Origin: Kribbella caucasensis
GTDB taxonomy: Bacteria > Actinomycetota > Actinomycetes > Propionibacteriales > Kribbellaceae
Length of the DNA stretch: 45,967 nucleotides
Direction: 5' to 3'
NCBI RefSeq assembly: GCF_004361855.1
Contig: NZ_SNWQ01000038.1
Span: forward strand, 1-45,967
The notes under the pieces were generated by a model, which ran no database searches, was not told the origin of the DNA, and saw only the letters and a list, made by a program, of their open reading frames with translations. The position numbers and the translations under genes are program-made. This document shows positions 1-7,974 of this stretch, in pieces (position 1 is the stretch's first letter; every line of letters begins with the position of its first letter).

Positions 1-78
1 ATCAACAGACCAGCACCGACACCCCAGAAGGAAACCGACACAAAACTAGCCGCCTAACTCACGCTGGCCTCATCCGCC

Positions 79-1134
79 TTGACAAATTCCGCTGGGGTGA
101 TCGTGCGAGACGTGCTGCCCGCACAGGTGAGCGTGGTCGGCGTCACCGGGAGCGGCGGAGCGACATGCAACGCCGGGACACCGGGAGATCCGTTCCTACC
201 GACGACATGCTCCTTCGGCACACTGCTTCCAGGTGCCAGTCGAACCATGACCGTCACGGCCAAGATCCATCCGGATGTCACCGGACCGATCCACAACGAC
301 GCCCGGGCCGAGAGTCAGGTCTTCGATCCCGACGCAGCTGACAACTTCAGCAGCGTCGCAACGGAGGTGACGGCCAACGCCGATCTGGCGGTGACCATCG
401 CCGCGACGCCGAACCCGGTCATCGCCGGGGATGAGCTCAGCTACCAGATCAACGTGGACAACAACGGACCGTCGAGTGCTGACGACGTCGTCCTCACGGT
501 GCCGCTGCCGTCCCGCCTTTCGCTGGAGTCGACCGCGGTCTCGGTGCTCGGCGGAAGTTGTGGACTGCAGACCAACACCAACACCGTCGAATGCCAGCTC
601 GGCGACCTCGCGCCCGGTGCCACCGCTGTGGTGACGCTGTTCACCCTGGTCGACCCATCCACTCCTGTCGGGACCACGCTGAGCACCACTGCCTCGGTGG
701 ACAGCGACACCCCGGACGGGTCCGTGCCGAACAACTCGGCGATGGTGTCGACAATGGTGGCTACAGCCGCCGATCTCGAGATCGCGCTGACCTCCGACGC
801 CGACGTCTACAAGCCGTCGACGATCATCCACTACCGGATCACGGTGACGAACCACGGACTCTCCGACGCCCAGAACGTCGTCGTCACACAGGTCCTGCCC
901 GACGACAAGGTCGCCAGATACGACTCGAACGACGGCGGCTGCCCGCCGCCGAGCGGAACGACGTTCACCTGCACTATCCCTACCCTCAAGGCGGGAGAGA
1001 GCAAGACGATCCAGCTCAACGTCCTGATCCGCGGCAACAAGCGGACGATCACCCAGACCGCGACTGTCACCTCGGCGACATCCGATCCATGGACAGCGAA
1101 CAACAGTGACACCCGGGTGGTGACCGTCAAGTAG
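79..1134 (+). pseudogene. DUF11-repeat surface protein, 5' end lost
   Basis: The protein consists of about three DUF11-type beta-sandwich repeats (roughly residues 1-95, 96-225 and 230-351). Each shows the pattern of a xNxGPS/xNHGLS segment, a VVxxVLP-like strand, a CxxG/CTIP strand and a closing NN-S. Such repeats occur in secreted or cell-wall-anchored actinobacterial proteins. No signal peptide is present. The first repeat begins mid-domain, an in-frame TAA lies at 55-57, and the only nearby start is a TTG at 79 without a good ribosome site. There is also no sorting signal at the C-terminus. I read this as the 3' part of a longer secreted protein whose front was lost. The family call is firm; expression is doubtful. 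Confidence 0.7.
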
Positions 1135-1153
1135 CAACGCGAACCATCCAACG

Positions 1154-1197
1154 CCACGCCGGCGTGGGCGTCCTCACCGACACCCACGCCGGCGTGG
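1154..1197. repeat. Two copies of a 14-bp palindrome, possible terminator
   Basis: The perfect palindrome CCACGCCGGCGTGG occurs at 1154-1167 and again at 1184-1197, starting 15 nt after the DUF11 stop codon. Each copy can fold into a GC-rich hairpin and the two can also pair with each other. There is no T-run, so if this terminates transcription it does so without the classical intrinsic signal. Confidence 0.45.
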
Positions 1198-1548
1198 ACG
1201 CTTGTCCATCAACCGGTTGCAGACGAACCACGCCGCCCCTGCTCAACGAGTGCCTCGGCGGGTTCTTGCCATGGGCAACTTTGACCGGTCGGACGTTGTC
1301 ACTGGTCTGACGGGGTTGTCACCGGGCGCGGTGTTGTCTATCGTGGCGCCAGGTTGGGAGAACAGCCAGGCGGCCAGGGGTGCCGCCGGTGTCGACGGAG
1401 ATCGAGAATCCCACCGCTCCAGGTCATTTGGTGTACTGCGCTGTGCTCGCGCTCGGCCTGATCAGTCGTGGTTCGGATTCGTCATCGGCTGTCGCACCGT
1501 GCCCATCCCGCCGCCGAGCCGGAACACGAACGCTCAGGGGTGAGAACG
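1198..1548. other. Stretch without a convincing gene
   Basis: An open frame crosses 1202-1543 on the plus strand, but its product is arginine- and proline-rich in its second half, has no recognisable domain and no ribosome site at its start. I see no gene that I can support here. The end of the stretch holds the ribosome site AGGGGTGAGA of the small reading frame that begins at 1549. Confidence 0.4.
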
Positions 1549-1620
1549 ATGGCGTTGATGATTCATTGCTGCGACGACCAGGGCAGAGGAAAGTACGAGC
1601 CGATCATCTGGGTGGTCTGA
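1549..1620 (+). CDS. Possible 23-residue small protein with strong RBS
   Basis: ATG at 1549 is preceded by a very good ribosome site (AGGGGTGAGA, ending 3 nt before the start). The frame encodes 23 residues beginning MALMIHCC and ending IIWVV, and its stop lies 14 nt before the next gene's ATG at 1635. It could be a true small protein, a translated leader for the next gene, or the original N-terminus of that gene after a frameshift. No family is recognised. Confidence 0.3.
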   Translation: MALMIHCCDDQGRGKYEPIIWVV

Positions 1621-1634
1621 CTGCGACCGCGGCG

Positions 1635-1970
1635 ATGGTGCCGCGAACGAGAGTGACGTATGTCGACAGGCAGGGGCACCCGATCAACCGCAGCACGTGG
1701 TTGGCCTTGTCGGCCCGGCGTGAGTACGTGGTGATCGAGTGGGACTGCGTGGGCGGCGGTGGTCAGCAAGTTCAGATCATGACGATCTGGTTGGGGCTGA
1801 GGCTGCCGACGCCAATGCCACCGATCTTCGAGACCTTGGTCCAGCGCGCAGGGAGCAGCCGACCGCGGCGTTGGACCTGGGCGAACCTCGTGGAGGCACA
1901 AGCCGGCCACGTGCAGATCGTTGGCGAGCTGACCACCCGCCGCGGCGAGTTCGTGGGGAGGAGGAGGTAA
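1635..1970 (+). CDS. Small conserved hypothetical (YVD...WLGL...IFET type)
   Basis: This 111-residue protein has the segment order VTYVDxxGxPI, a central W-x-A-L...YVVIEWD strand, WLGL, then PPIFETLV and a tail containing W...A...A-GH-x-x-IV. I recognise this order from small uncharacterised proteins found in actinomycetes and their phages; the similarity is from memory and untested. No function is known. ATG 1635 is preferred because the conserved part begins directly after it; the open frame continues upstream to 1380 but that part is unlike protein. It lies 14 nt after a 23-codon frame that carries the better ribosome site, so translation may be coupled. Confidence 0.5.
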   Translation: MVPRTRVTYVDRQGHPINRSTWLALSARREYVVIEWDCVGGGGQQVQIMTIWLGLRLPTPMPPIFETLVQRAGSSRPRRWTWANLVEAQAGHVQIVGELTTRRGEFVGRRR

Positions 1971-2018
1971 CAGGGAACTTGTGACTGGGGCAGGGGCGAT
2001 TGTCACAGACGCGAGTTT

Positions 2019-2139
2019 GTGTGCGGCCAGGAGGGCGGGCCGGGTCACAGCGAGCGTTCTTCCTCTCTGCGAGGTACACACAGGCGCCAGGACGTGTGCG
2101 GCCAGAAGCGCGGGCCGGGTCACGTCCTGGCGTTCCTCC
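2019..2139. repeat. Imperfect direct repeat, two units
   Basis: Two copies of about 45 bp start at about 2019 and 2095 (period about 76 bp). The shared core is TGTGCGGCCAG followed after 4 nt by GCGGGCCGGGTCAC and then a GTTCTTCC/GTTCCTCC segment. They lie between the 3' end of the small hypothetical gene and the 3' end of the convergent GAF-ANTAR gene. The role is unknown. Two units are too few to call a CRISPR or a variable-number repeat. Confidence 0.5.
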
Positions 2140-2162
2140 CGGAGCGGAGCATCGAGTCTGAG

Positions 2163-2939
2163 TCAGCCGCTCTCTGGACCGTCGGAGTCACCGTCCGGCT
2201 CGAATGTGCGAGTGTCGACCGGCGCTTGTCCGGTCAGTTTGGTGATGAGGTCGGCGGCGACGTCACGCAGCTTGCGATTGGTGTTCTGCGAGTGGCGGCG
2301 CAACAGTTCGAAGGCCGTCCTGGCATCGCATTTCTGCTGGCCCATCAGCACGCCGAGTGCCTGGTCGATCACCGATCGCGAGGCTAATGCCCGCTCCAGT
2401 TGCTCGCCCAGCTGTGACTGCTGCACCGCTCGTGCCGCGAAGGCCAAGGTGGTGGCGGCTTGGTCGGCGACGGCTGCGGCCCGCTCTCGGTCCGCCTCGC
2501 TGAACGAGTTCGGCCGGTCGTATCCGTAGAGATTCAAGGCGCCGATGATCTGGTCGTCGACGATCAGCGGGAAGCTGAGAGACGCCGTCACGCCGAGTTC
2601 GAGCGCCGAATCACGGTAGCGACGCCAGCGGTACTCGCTCGCCTGGTCCGCGACATCGACGACCTCGCCGTTCTCCAAGACGTCCAGGCAAGGCCCTTCA
2701 CCGAGGATGTACTGCTGCTCGTCGATCAACGCGGCCCGTGGATCGCTGGTCACGATCGTGCGAGGCTCCCCGTCGTACCGAGTCGTCATGCCGCACGAGG
2801 CCGGCGGATCCACCACCTTGGCCGCCATGCCCGCCAGCTTGACGAGCAAGTCCTCCAGTCCGGGACCGCTGAGCAGCAACGAATGCACTGAGCCCAGCAC
2901 ATCCACCAGAGGCTCGTCACTTCGCCCATCCGTAGCCAC
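2163..2939 (-). CDS. GAF and ANTAR domain transcription antiterminator
   Basis: This is a cytoplasmic sensor-regulator. A GAF domain spans roughly residues 10-170 (with ILGEGPCLDVLENGEVV and the SFPLIVDDQIIGALNLYG strand). It is followed by a C-terminal ANTAR RNA-binding domain (about 180-240: ALASRSVIDQALGVLM, then AFELLRRHSQNTNRKLRDVA). ANTAR proteins bind paired hexaloop hairpins in nascent RNA and prevent termination; the GAF domain supplies the stimulus. GTG 2939 is chosen because the residues before it look non-coding, although the frame is open to an ATG at 3014. The gene is monocistronic and converges on the small hypothetical gene. The ligand is unknown. Target hairpins were not found nearby. 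Confidence 0.85.
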   Translation of the reverse strand: MATDGRSDEPLVDVLGSVHSLLLSGPGLEDLLVKLAGMAAKVVDPPASCGMTTRYDGEPRTIVTSDPRAALIDEQQYILGEGPCLDVLENGEVVDVADQASEYRWRRYRDSALELGVTASLSFPLIVDDQIIGALNLYGYDRPNSFSEADRERAAAVADQAATTLAFAARAVQQSQLGEQLERALASRSVIDQALGVLMGQQKCDARTAFELLRRHSQNTNRKLRDVAADLITKLTGQAPVDTRTFEPDGDSDGPESG

Positions 2940-3242
2940 GGTGCCACCCGTTCCTGCCCTGACCGACCTGCTCCCGGCAGCCGGTCGAGCCCACGGGCGG
3001 AGGGCGGACAGCAACAGATGAACAGTGACGGCAGTTCAAACGCTACGCCGCCTGGCGGCGAATACCAGATGGCGGGTGCTCGCGTGGAATCGGGCTGTTC
3101 TGCCGGGCTGCTGGTTGGCGTGGCTGATCAAGATGACGCCAGAGCTGGCAGTGATACTTCCGCTGTCCACGCGCTTGCAGTTGACGCACTGCTGACAGCT
3201 TGGTCGCACAGCGTGTCGACGGCGCGGTGAGTTCTGACCGCG

Positions 3243-3439
3243 TCCGGCGCTGCCCTTCTCGCCAAGCTGACCGCCGTCGCCGGCATGCTCGGCGCTGCCG
3301 CAGGAAGCCATCGGTACGTGCGCCGACTGCGGTCCGTTGCCACCCCCCGCAGGTCATCGGACTGTTCGTCGGCGCCGAGTTCGCGTTCGGTGCCGTTGCC
3401 CTGGTACCCACCGCAGGTCTCGTCAGACTCTCTGGGTGA
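3243..3439 (+). pseudogene. Fragment of a copD 3' end (second copy)
   Basis: The DNA closely matches the last 198 bases of the copD gene that ends at 39842, including its TGA and the following bases GAACCTCAGCCAG. By eye most positions agree, with one base missing here near 3345, so the frame is broken. The encoded signature is the terminal CopD segment (LLAKLTAVAGMLGAAAGS, then GLFVGAEFAFGAVAL). Only this end is present and no start lies upstream. It is a duplication scar and not a working gene. The 225 bases before it hold nothing I can identify. Confidence 0.75.
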
Positions 3440-3481
3440 ACCTCAGCCAGCGATCCAAGCCAAGAAGCGGTCGACCAGAGG

Positions 3482-3787
3482 ATGGTGATCGCCGTGTTGA
3501 CACGGTCGCCGCGAATCCGCCTTTCGGGGCACGGTGAGGGCCTCCGGCTCCGGCAACGTGGTCGGTGGAAGCAGGATCCGCTAGAGGCTGTGCGCGAGTG
3601 CTGTCGAGCGTCGATGGTGATTGACAAGGCGCTTGGCGAGGCCCTTCACCAGGCTCGTGCACGAGGTGTCTCGTGGCGTGAGGTCGGCCAAGTACTCGGC
3701 GTCTCCCAGAACGCAGCCACCGAGCAAAACGTTGTCGATGCGCTCACGCTAGCGAAGCGCCAGGTCTGGCGTCGGTTCTGGCCATAG
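3482..3787 (+). CDS. Small helix-turn-helix protein
   Basis: This protein of about 100 residues carries an HTH of the sigma-region-4 kind: an amphipathic helix (VIDKALGEALHQARARG), the turn VSWREVGQVLGVS, and a C-terminal VWRRFW. Similar small proteins in actinomycetes read G-x-SW-x-x-(I/V)G-x-x-LG(V/I)S at this place. The first 25 residues are arginine-rich and may be non-coding; ATG 3614 is an alternative start. It probably binds DNA, with unknown target. It lies between a copD fragment and a broken transposase, so it may be a stranded accessory gene. Confidence 0.5.
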   Translation: MVIAVLTRSPRIRLSGHGEGLRLRQRGRWKQDPLEAVRECCRASMVIDKALGEALHQARARGVSWREVGQVLGVSQNAATEQNVVDALTLAKRQVWRRFWP

Positions 3788-3839
3788 CCGATCGATCCAT
3801 TGGCGGCTCGGCAGCGTTCGGGCGGCACCTTGGCTTCGC

Positions 3840-4465
3840 GTGCTGTTCGGGTTGGCGGGCGTGCGCGTGGAGCGTGTCGTGCTGCTGCCTGGCGGCGTCC
3901 GGGAAGTCCATGTCCACACCGCTGACCAGGCAGCTGCGGGCTGTCCGTCGTGTGGGCTGGTGTCGTCGTCGGTGAAGGGCCACGTGGTCACCGCGCCGCG
4001 CGACATCCCTTACGGGACAAGGCCTATCGCGGTGGTGTGGCACAAGCGCCGGTGGCGGTGCCGGGAGCCGTTGTGCGAGCGGCTGAGCTTCACCGAGACG
4101 ATCGGTGAGCTGCCGTCGGGTGCGCGGACTACCCGGCGGCTGCGGGAGGCGATCGCGATGGCGGTCGGGGACGCGAACCGGGCGGTCAGTGAGGTCGCGG
4201 CGGCGTTCGGGGTGTCGTGGCCGACCGCGCATGCCGCGTTGGTCGAGGTCGCCGATCGCGAGCTCGCTGCGCCGGCGCCGACCCGGGTGCTCGGCATCGA
4301 TGAGACCCGCCGCGGCAAGCCGCGCTGGGAACAGCACCCGGCCACCTGCAAGTGGGTGCTGGTGGATCGATGGCATTCCGGCTTCGTCGACCTCGACGGC
4401 ACCCGGGGGCTGCTCGGCCAGGTGCTGGGCCGCGCCGGCGCCGTTGTCGTCGGCTGGCTCGCCGC
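3840..4465 (+). mobile_element. ISL3-family transposase, 3' truncated
   Basis: The N-terminal half of an ISL3-type transposase is clear: an N-terminal zinc ribbon (CPSC at about 40, then CREPLC), the segment RPIAVVWHKRRWRC, an HTH (EVAAAFGVSWPTAHAAL) and the first catalytic Asp in VLGIDETRRGKPRW. After VVGWLA (about 4465) the family's second Asp, its insertion and the final Glu are missing. The DNA switches to an unrelated frame reading IDDTLKLVDIEGDEAAVRAV that stops at 4572. I see no terminal inverted repeats. The element cannot transpose on its own. The foreign tail is probably the end of another gene joined by deletion. Confidence 0.8.
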
Positions 4466-4708
4466 CCATCGACGACACCCTCAAGCTCGTCGACATCGAA
4501 GGCGACGAAGCTGCCGTACGAGCCGTCTTCAACGCCCGACGCGCCCATGCCGGAGGCTCCGTGCGCCGATGACCACCCGCCCATCACGCACCCAACGGTG
4601 CAGGGCGGACACGTCCAGGCGTTCGACGCTGATTGGGGCCGGAAGCAACGCCCGACAGCGGTGTTCCGGGCAGCGCTTGTTTCCCCAGTTGTCCTGTGGT
4701 GCAGGATG

Positions 4709-5345
4709 CTAGGCGGTCTCGTGGGCGGCGAACTGCATGTCCACGCATGTGTTGGGGCCGTCGCCGAGTCCTTCCGAGCTCTCGGGGGTGCAGGCAACCT
4801 CGAACGACTTGATCTGGCCGGGCATGAACGCCGTCAGTTTCGGTCCGTGCGTCCGGACCACGAGGTGGACGTCGGCCTTCCGCGCGTCGATGAGGCCAGC
4901 GCACAGGAAGCCCTCGCCGAAGGCTTCGAACGGGCAGTTCGTGGTGTCGCCCTCCGATAGGTAGGAGCCGACGCTGTGCGTGCCGGATGCGCCCACGACG
5001 TGCTTGGCGGCGTACTGCACAGACGCGTCCACTGCGCGGTTGAAAAGATCGGGTTCGGTACACCGTGTCGGAACCCCTCGGCACCGGCGCAGTTCTCCGG
5101 GTTGTTGAAGATGACCCACCACACGGTGACGGCGTGACCGGCGGGAGCCGTTGTCCGCTGGGACAGTGAAATCCCGCTGTCGGTCCGCACCAGCTGCGAG
5201 GAGGCGCCCCCGACGACTGAGCCGTCGGAGAACCGCCACAGGGCGCTGGTGCTGTGCTCGGCTGGAGCGCTGTGCGCGGTCGGTGCCAGGACAGCCGTCA
5301 GGGCCAGTGCAGCGGCAAGCTGGGAGAGTACAAGTACGGTTTCAT
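4709..5345 (-). pseudogene. Secreted protein of unknown function, two frameshifts
   Basis: Joining three frames gives one secreted protein. ATG 5345 is followed, after a one-base shift, by a signal peptide (VLVLSQLAAALALTAVLA, then PTAHSA). The mature part includes WRFSDGSVVGGASS and VTVWWVIFNNPENC. A further shift in the C4 run at 5074-5077 restores the frame of RCTEPDLFN, NCPFEAFGEG and the end FAAHETA. The four cysteines of the mature part could form disulfides. I do not recognise the family, though the pattern of a short secreted protein with paired Cys is common in actinomycetes. The frameshift at a homopolymer may be a sequencing error. Confidence 0.6.
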
Positions 5346-5651
5346 AATGCCCTCCCGTTCCCCCGGCCCAATCGCGGTGCTCCCCCCAGCGGACCTGTCG
5401 TCGATCGCCCGGGACCTGTCTGATTCTCGGAGTGTCACTCGCCGGACCGTCACGAACAACGGTTGGCGAGCGGCCGTAAGAGTCCCGTCATGACTCGCCC
5501 GGCAGCGGGTCGCGATCTGCGCCGAAACGGCCACCAGCCTGCGTGGACGCCCACCCAACACGGCCCGCTGTACCGTGAAAGTGACCGTGCCCTACTTCTC
5601 CGATCCTGACGTCGGCCCGCAGCCGGAATGACCAGGCTGAGAGGATGGAAC
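5346..5651. other. Intergenic stretch between divergent genes
   Basis: This interval of about 300 bases separates the broken secreted protein (leftward) from the nitroreductase (rightward) and must hold both promoters. Open frames across it have no recognisable product. The only clear element is the ribosome site AGAGGA just before the ATG at 5652. Confidence 0.4.
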
Positions 5652-6386
5652 ATGTCGGACGCCGATCTCAACTTCTACTTCGACCCCGTGTGCCCCTTTG
5701 CCTGGATAACCAGCAAGTGGGTCCGCCTGGTGATGGCCGAGCGCGACTACACCGTGGACTGGCGGTTCATCTCGCTGCGCCAGGTCAACGCCGATGTGGA
5801 CTACGCCAGCCATTTCCCGCCCCAGTACGAGACGGGCCACACCGCTGGGTTACGACTTCTTCGTGTCGCGGCAGCGGCGCGCGCGACGCAGGGGCGTGCC
5901 TGCGTCGGCCCGTTGTACGCCGCGATGGGTACGCGCCTGTTCGACGAAGAGCCGTCCGCCACCGAACACGACGAGGAGGGGCTGGACCATCGCGGCACAT
6001 CGACGTACGTGGCACCGATCCTCGCGGGGGTCGGTCTCCCGCATTCACTGGTGGAGGCGCTCGACGACGACTCGTGGGACTCGGAGATCCGCGCGGAGAC
6101 CGACGAGGCGCTGTCGCTGACTGGCAAGGATGTCGGCACCCCGATCATCCACTTCGAGCCACCCCACGGTGTTGCGTTCTTCGGGCCTGTCATCAGCCGC
6201 CTGCCCGACCGTGAGGACGCGGTCGCGTTGTGGGACCACGTCGTCGGACTGACCCGGTTCCACGGCTTCGCCGAGCTCAAGCGGAGCCTGCGCGAGGTTC
6301 CCCAGCTCCGCGGCCTCGGCGTCGCCGACGGGCAGGTCGGTACCGTCGAGGACTGGCACGCCGGCCACCGACGTATGCAGAAGTAA
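5652..6386 (+). CDS. Mycothiol-dependent nitroreductase-like DsbA-fold protein
   Basis: This 244-residue protein matches the Rv2466c type of DsbA-fold oxidoreductases: FYFDPVCPFAWITSKWV at the N-terminus, LYAAMGTRLF in the helical insert, and GTPIIHF...VAFFGPVISRLP near the end. Rv2466c reduces substrates with mycothiol and has CPWC as active site. Here the motif is CPFA, so the second cysteine is absent and only a monothiol mechanism with mycothiol would be possible. ATG 5652 is preferred over 5628 because of the AGAGGA site and the alignment of the conserved N-terminus. The next gene, a PPOX protein, follows after 35 nt, probably in one operon for redox stress or electrophile handling. Confidence 0.8.
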   Translation: MSDADLNFYFDPVCPFAWITSKWVRLVMAERDYTVDWRFISLRQVNADVDYASHFPPQYETGHTAGLRLLRVAAAARATQGRACVGPLYAAMGTRLFDEEPSATEHDEEGLDHRGTSTYVAPILAGVGLPHSLVEALDDDSWDSEIRAETDEALSLTGKDVGTPIIHFEPPHGVAFFGPVISRLPDREDAVALWDHVVGLTRFHGFAELKRSLREVPQLRGLGVADGQVGTVEDWHAGHRRMQK

Positions 6387-6421
6387 GCCATCGGTAAGCC
6401 GATTGTCGCAGCGGGAAGAGT

Positions 6422-6838
6422 ATGGCCGTGGACCTTGATCACGCACGCGAGTTCGCCCGCCGCCACCATCACGCCGTCCTCGCCACCCACGCCGGGCCCG
6501 CCGGAATTCAGCAGACCCCGGTCCTCGTCGGAGTGGATGCCCAGGGGCGCTTCATCATCAGCAGCCGCGAAACCGCCTACAAGACGAAGAACCTGCGGGC
6601 CGATTCACGCGCCCACCTGTGCATCTTCGGCGACAGGTTCTTCGGTGAATGGGTCTTCGTTGAGGGACAGGCCAAAGTGATGTCCCTTCCCGAGGCCATG
6701 GAGCCGCTGGTCGACTACTACCGCAGGCTGGCAGGTGAGCACGACGACTGGGACGGCTACCGCGAGAGCATGCGGCGCGAGCGCAGAGTCCTGATCAGGG
6801 TCGAGGCGACACGAGCAGGGCCAGACCAGGTGGGATGA
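6422..6838 (+). CDS. PPOX-class, probable F420-dependent flavin-fold protein
   Basis: The split beta-barrel fold of the pyridoxamine 5'-phosphate oxidase superfamily is visible: a short N-terminal helix, HHAVLATHAG, TPVLVGVDAQGRFIISS, TAYKTKNLRADSRAHLCIF, then the strand WVFVEGQAKVM. The size (138 residues) and the K-T-x-N-L-R motif fit the PPOX-class F420-dependent enzymes of actinomycetes, which use F420 to reduce small substrates. It follows the mycothiol-type nitroreductase and precedes a decayed flavin oxidoreductase, which suggests a reductive-stress cluster. The substrate cannot be told from sequence. Confidence 0.8.
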   Translation: MAVDLDHAREFARRHHHAVLATHAGPAGIQQTPVLVGVDAQGRFIISSRETAYKTKNLRADSRAHLCIFGDRFFGEWVFVEGQAKVMSLPEAMEPLVDYYRRLAGEHDDWDGYRESMRRERRVLIRVEATRAGPDQVG

Positions 6839-6859
6839 ACCAGCGGGATCGCTGAAGAT

Positions 6860-7131
6860 GCCGAAGCCCAGGAGAGCCGCCGATGGCGGTGGACCCGTTT
6901 TCGCCCGGCCGCGGCGAGGTCGGACGCGCTGAGTCGTCGCGGCACAGGAAGCACCCGATCGAGCGGACTCGATCAACGTCTTCGACGGGACACAGCCGGT
7001 GAAGGTGCAGTCGTCGCCTGGCTGACCGTCGGAGACCAGCAAGGTCCTGGCGCCACAGCGACAGCCGCACGAGCAGCGCCGAGCCCCGCGGCCCCACCGC
7101 CGATGACCACTAGGTCGTACTCACCAATCAC
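6860..7131 (-). pseudogene. N-terminal remnant of FAD/NAD(P) disulfide oxidoreductase
   Basis: From GTG 7131 the frame reads EYDLVVIGGGAAGLGAARAA, the dinucleotide-binding start of a flavoprotein. A one-base loss (GG for GGG in the codons after VAV) shifts the frame, and the next frame reads ARTLLVSDG, then DCTFTGCVPSKTLIES, the redox-active CxxxxC region of the mercuric reductase and dihydrolipoamide dehydrogenase family. The match fades around 6900. At least 350 residues are missing. A C-terminal piece of the same kind of enzyme lies at 25009-25150. Confidence 0.75.
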
Positions 7132-7209
7132 ACGTTGCGAATGGCTCACGGCTACCGGCTCAGAATGGAGCCGTTGGCCGCGAGGGTCAGGGCGATTTCG
7201 CGGCTGGGG

Positions 7210-7926
7210 TCAGATCTCCACGAGTACCTGGGCCAGGGACTTGCGGATGAGGTCGGGGACCTCGCAGTCCGGGGCCAAATAGCCGACGGGAATCACTGCG
7301 AAGGCCTTCTCGTTGGCCGGACGTCCGAGGATCTCGGACAGGAAGCGCATCGGGCTCGGAGTGTGGATCAGCGCCGCGAGGCCCGACAGGTGCAGGGCGG
7401 TGAGTAGCATGCCCACGGCGATACCGACCGACTCATCGACGTAGTAGTGCTTGTGTTTGGTGCCGTCCGGGCCGAGCCAGTAACGCTGCTGGAAAACGAC
7501 GATCAGCGCAGGCGCGTCGGTGAAGTGGGGTTTGATGCGGTCAGTGCCCAAAGGACGGAGCGCGTCCAGCCACTCTTCGCCGAGCCGACCGTCGTACGAG
7601 ATCTGCTCCTCGCGCTCGGCAGCCTCGCGGATGGCTCGCCGGATCTCCGGGTCGTGGACCAGCACGAAGGTCCACGGTTGCTGATGGGCGCCGGACGGCG
7701 CGGTTGCGGCGCAGCCGATGGCGTCTCGGACAACCTGCATGGGCACGGGGTCGGGAGCGAACTGCCGGACGGTACGGCGCTGCCGCATCCGCTCACGCAG
7801 TTCGGCGGCCCTGGCAACGGATTCCTCCGCGGGCATGCGAGCCGGACGGTAGGGGACAGGGCGGTACGGCTCTCCGTGGACCGGCGTCCAGCGCCGCTCG
7901 CCCTTCGGTGAATCGGTGTCAGGCAT
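7210..7926 (-). CDS. Nitroreductase, iodotyrosine deiodinase-like
   Basis: An FMN-dependent nitroreductase-fold enzyme of 238 residues. FMN-phosphate contacts are suggested by RRTVRQF (near residue 50) and by PSGAHQQPWTFVLV; the C-terminal part has the helix VGIAVGMLLTALHLSGLAAL and FAVIPVGYLAP. The spacing and the SGA-x-QPW motif resemble the IYD/BluB-like branch rather than classical NfsB enzymes. Likely activity is NAD(P)H-dependent reduction of a small aromatic or halogenated compound; the substrate is unknown. ATG 7926 is chosen because the ten residues before it look non-coding. It runs in the same direction as the next upstream gene but with a 48-nt gap. Confidence 0.8.
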   Translation of the reverse strand: MPDTDSPKGERRWTPVHGEPYRPVPYRPARMPAEESVARAAELRERMRQRRTVRQFAPDPVPMQVVRDAIGCAATAPSGAHQQPWTFVLVHDPEIRRAIREAAEREEQISYDGRLGEEWLDALRPLGTDRIKPHFTDAPALIVVFQQRYWLGPDGTKHKHYYVDESVGIAVGMLLTALHLSGLAALIHTPSPMRFLSEILGRPANEKAFAVIPVGYLAPDCEVPDLIRKSLAQVLVEI

Positions 7927-7974
7927 AACACCGAGTCTGCCCGTCCCGCGGACCACTCTGGCCCCGGGGTCGCG

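Noticed and set aside
196..1137. Long minus-strand frame opposite the DUF11 protein
   Set aside because: Arginine- and histidine-rich, no domain; it is the usual antisense frame of a high-GC gene. The same holds for many others, e.g. opposite merA, the rSAM gene and the kinase.
1154..1197. Paired palindromes as recombination (att or xer) sites
   Set aside because: No integrase nearby and no target duplication; a termination role is simpler.
2019..2139. Possible CRISPR array
   Set aside because: Only two imperfect units of unequal similarity and no cas genes.
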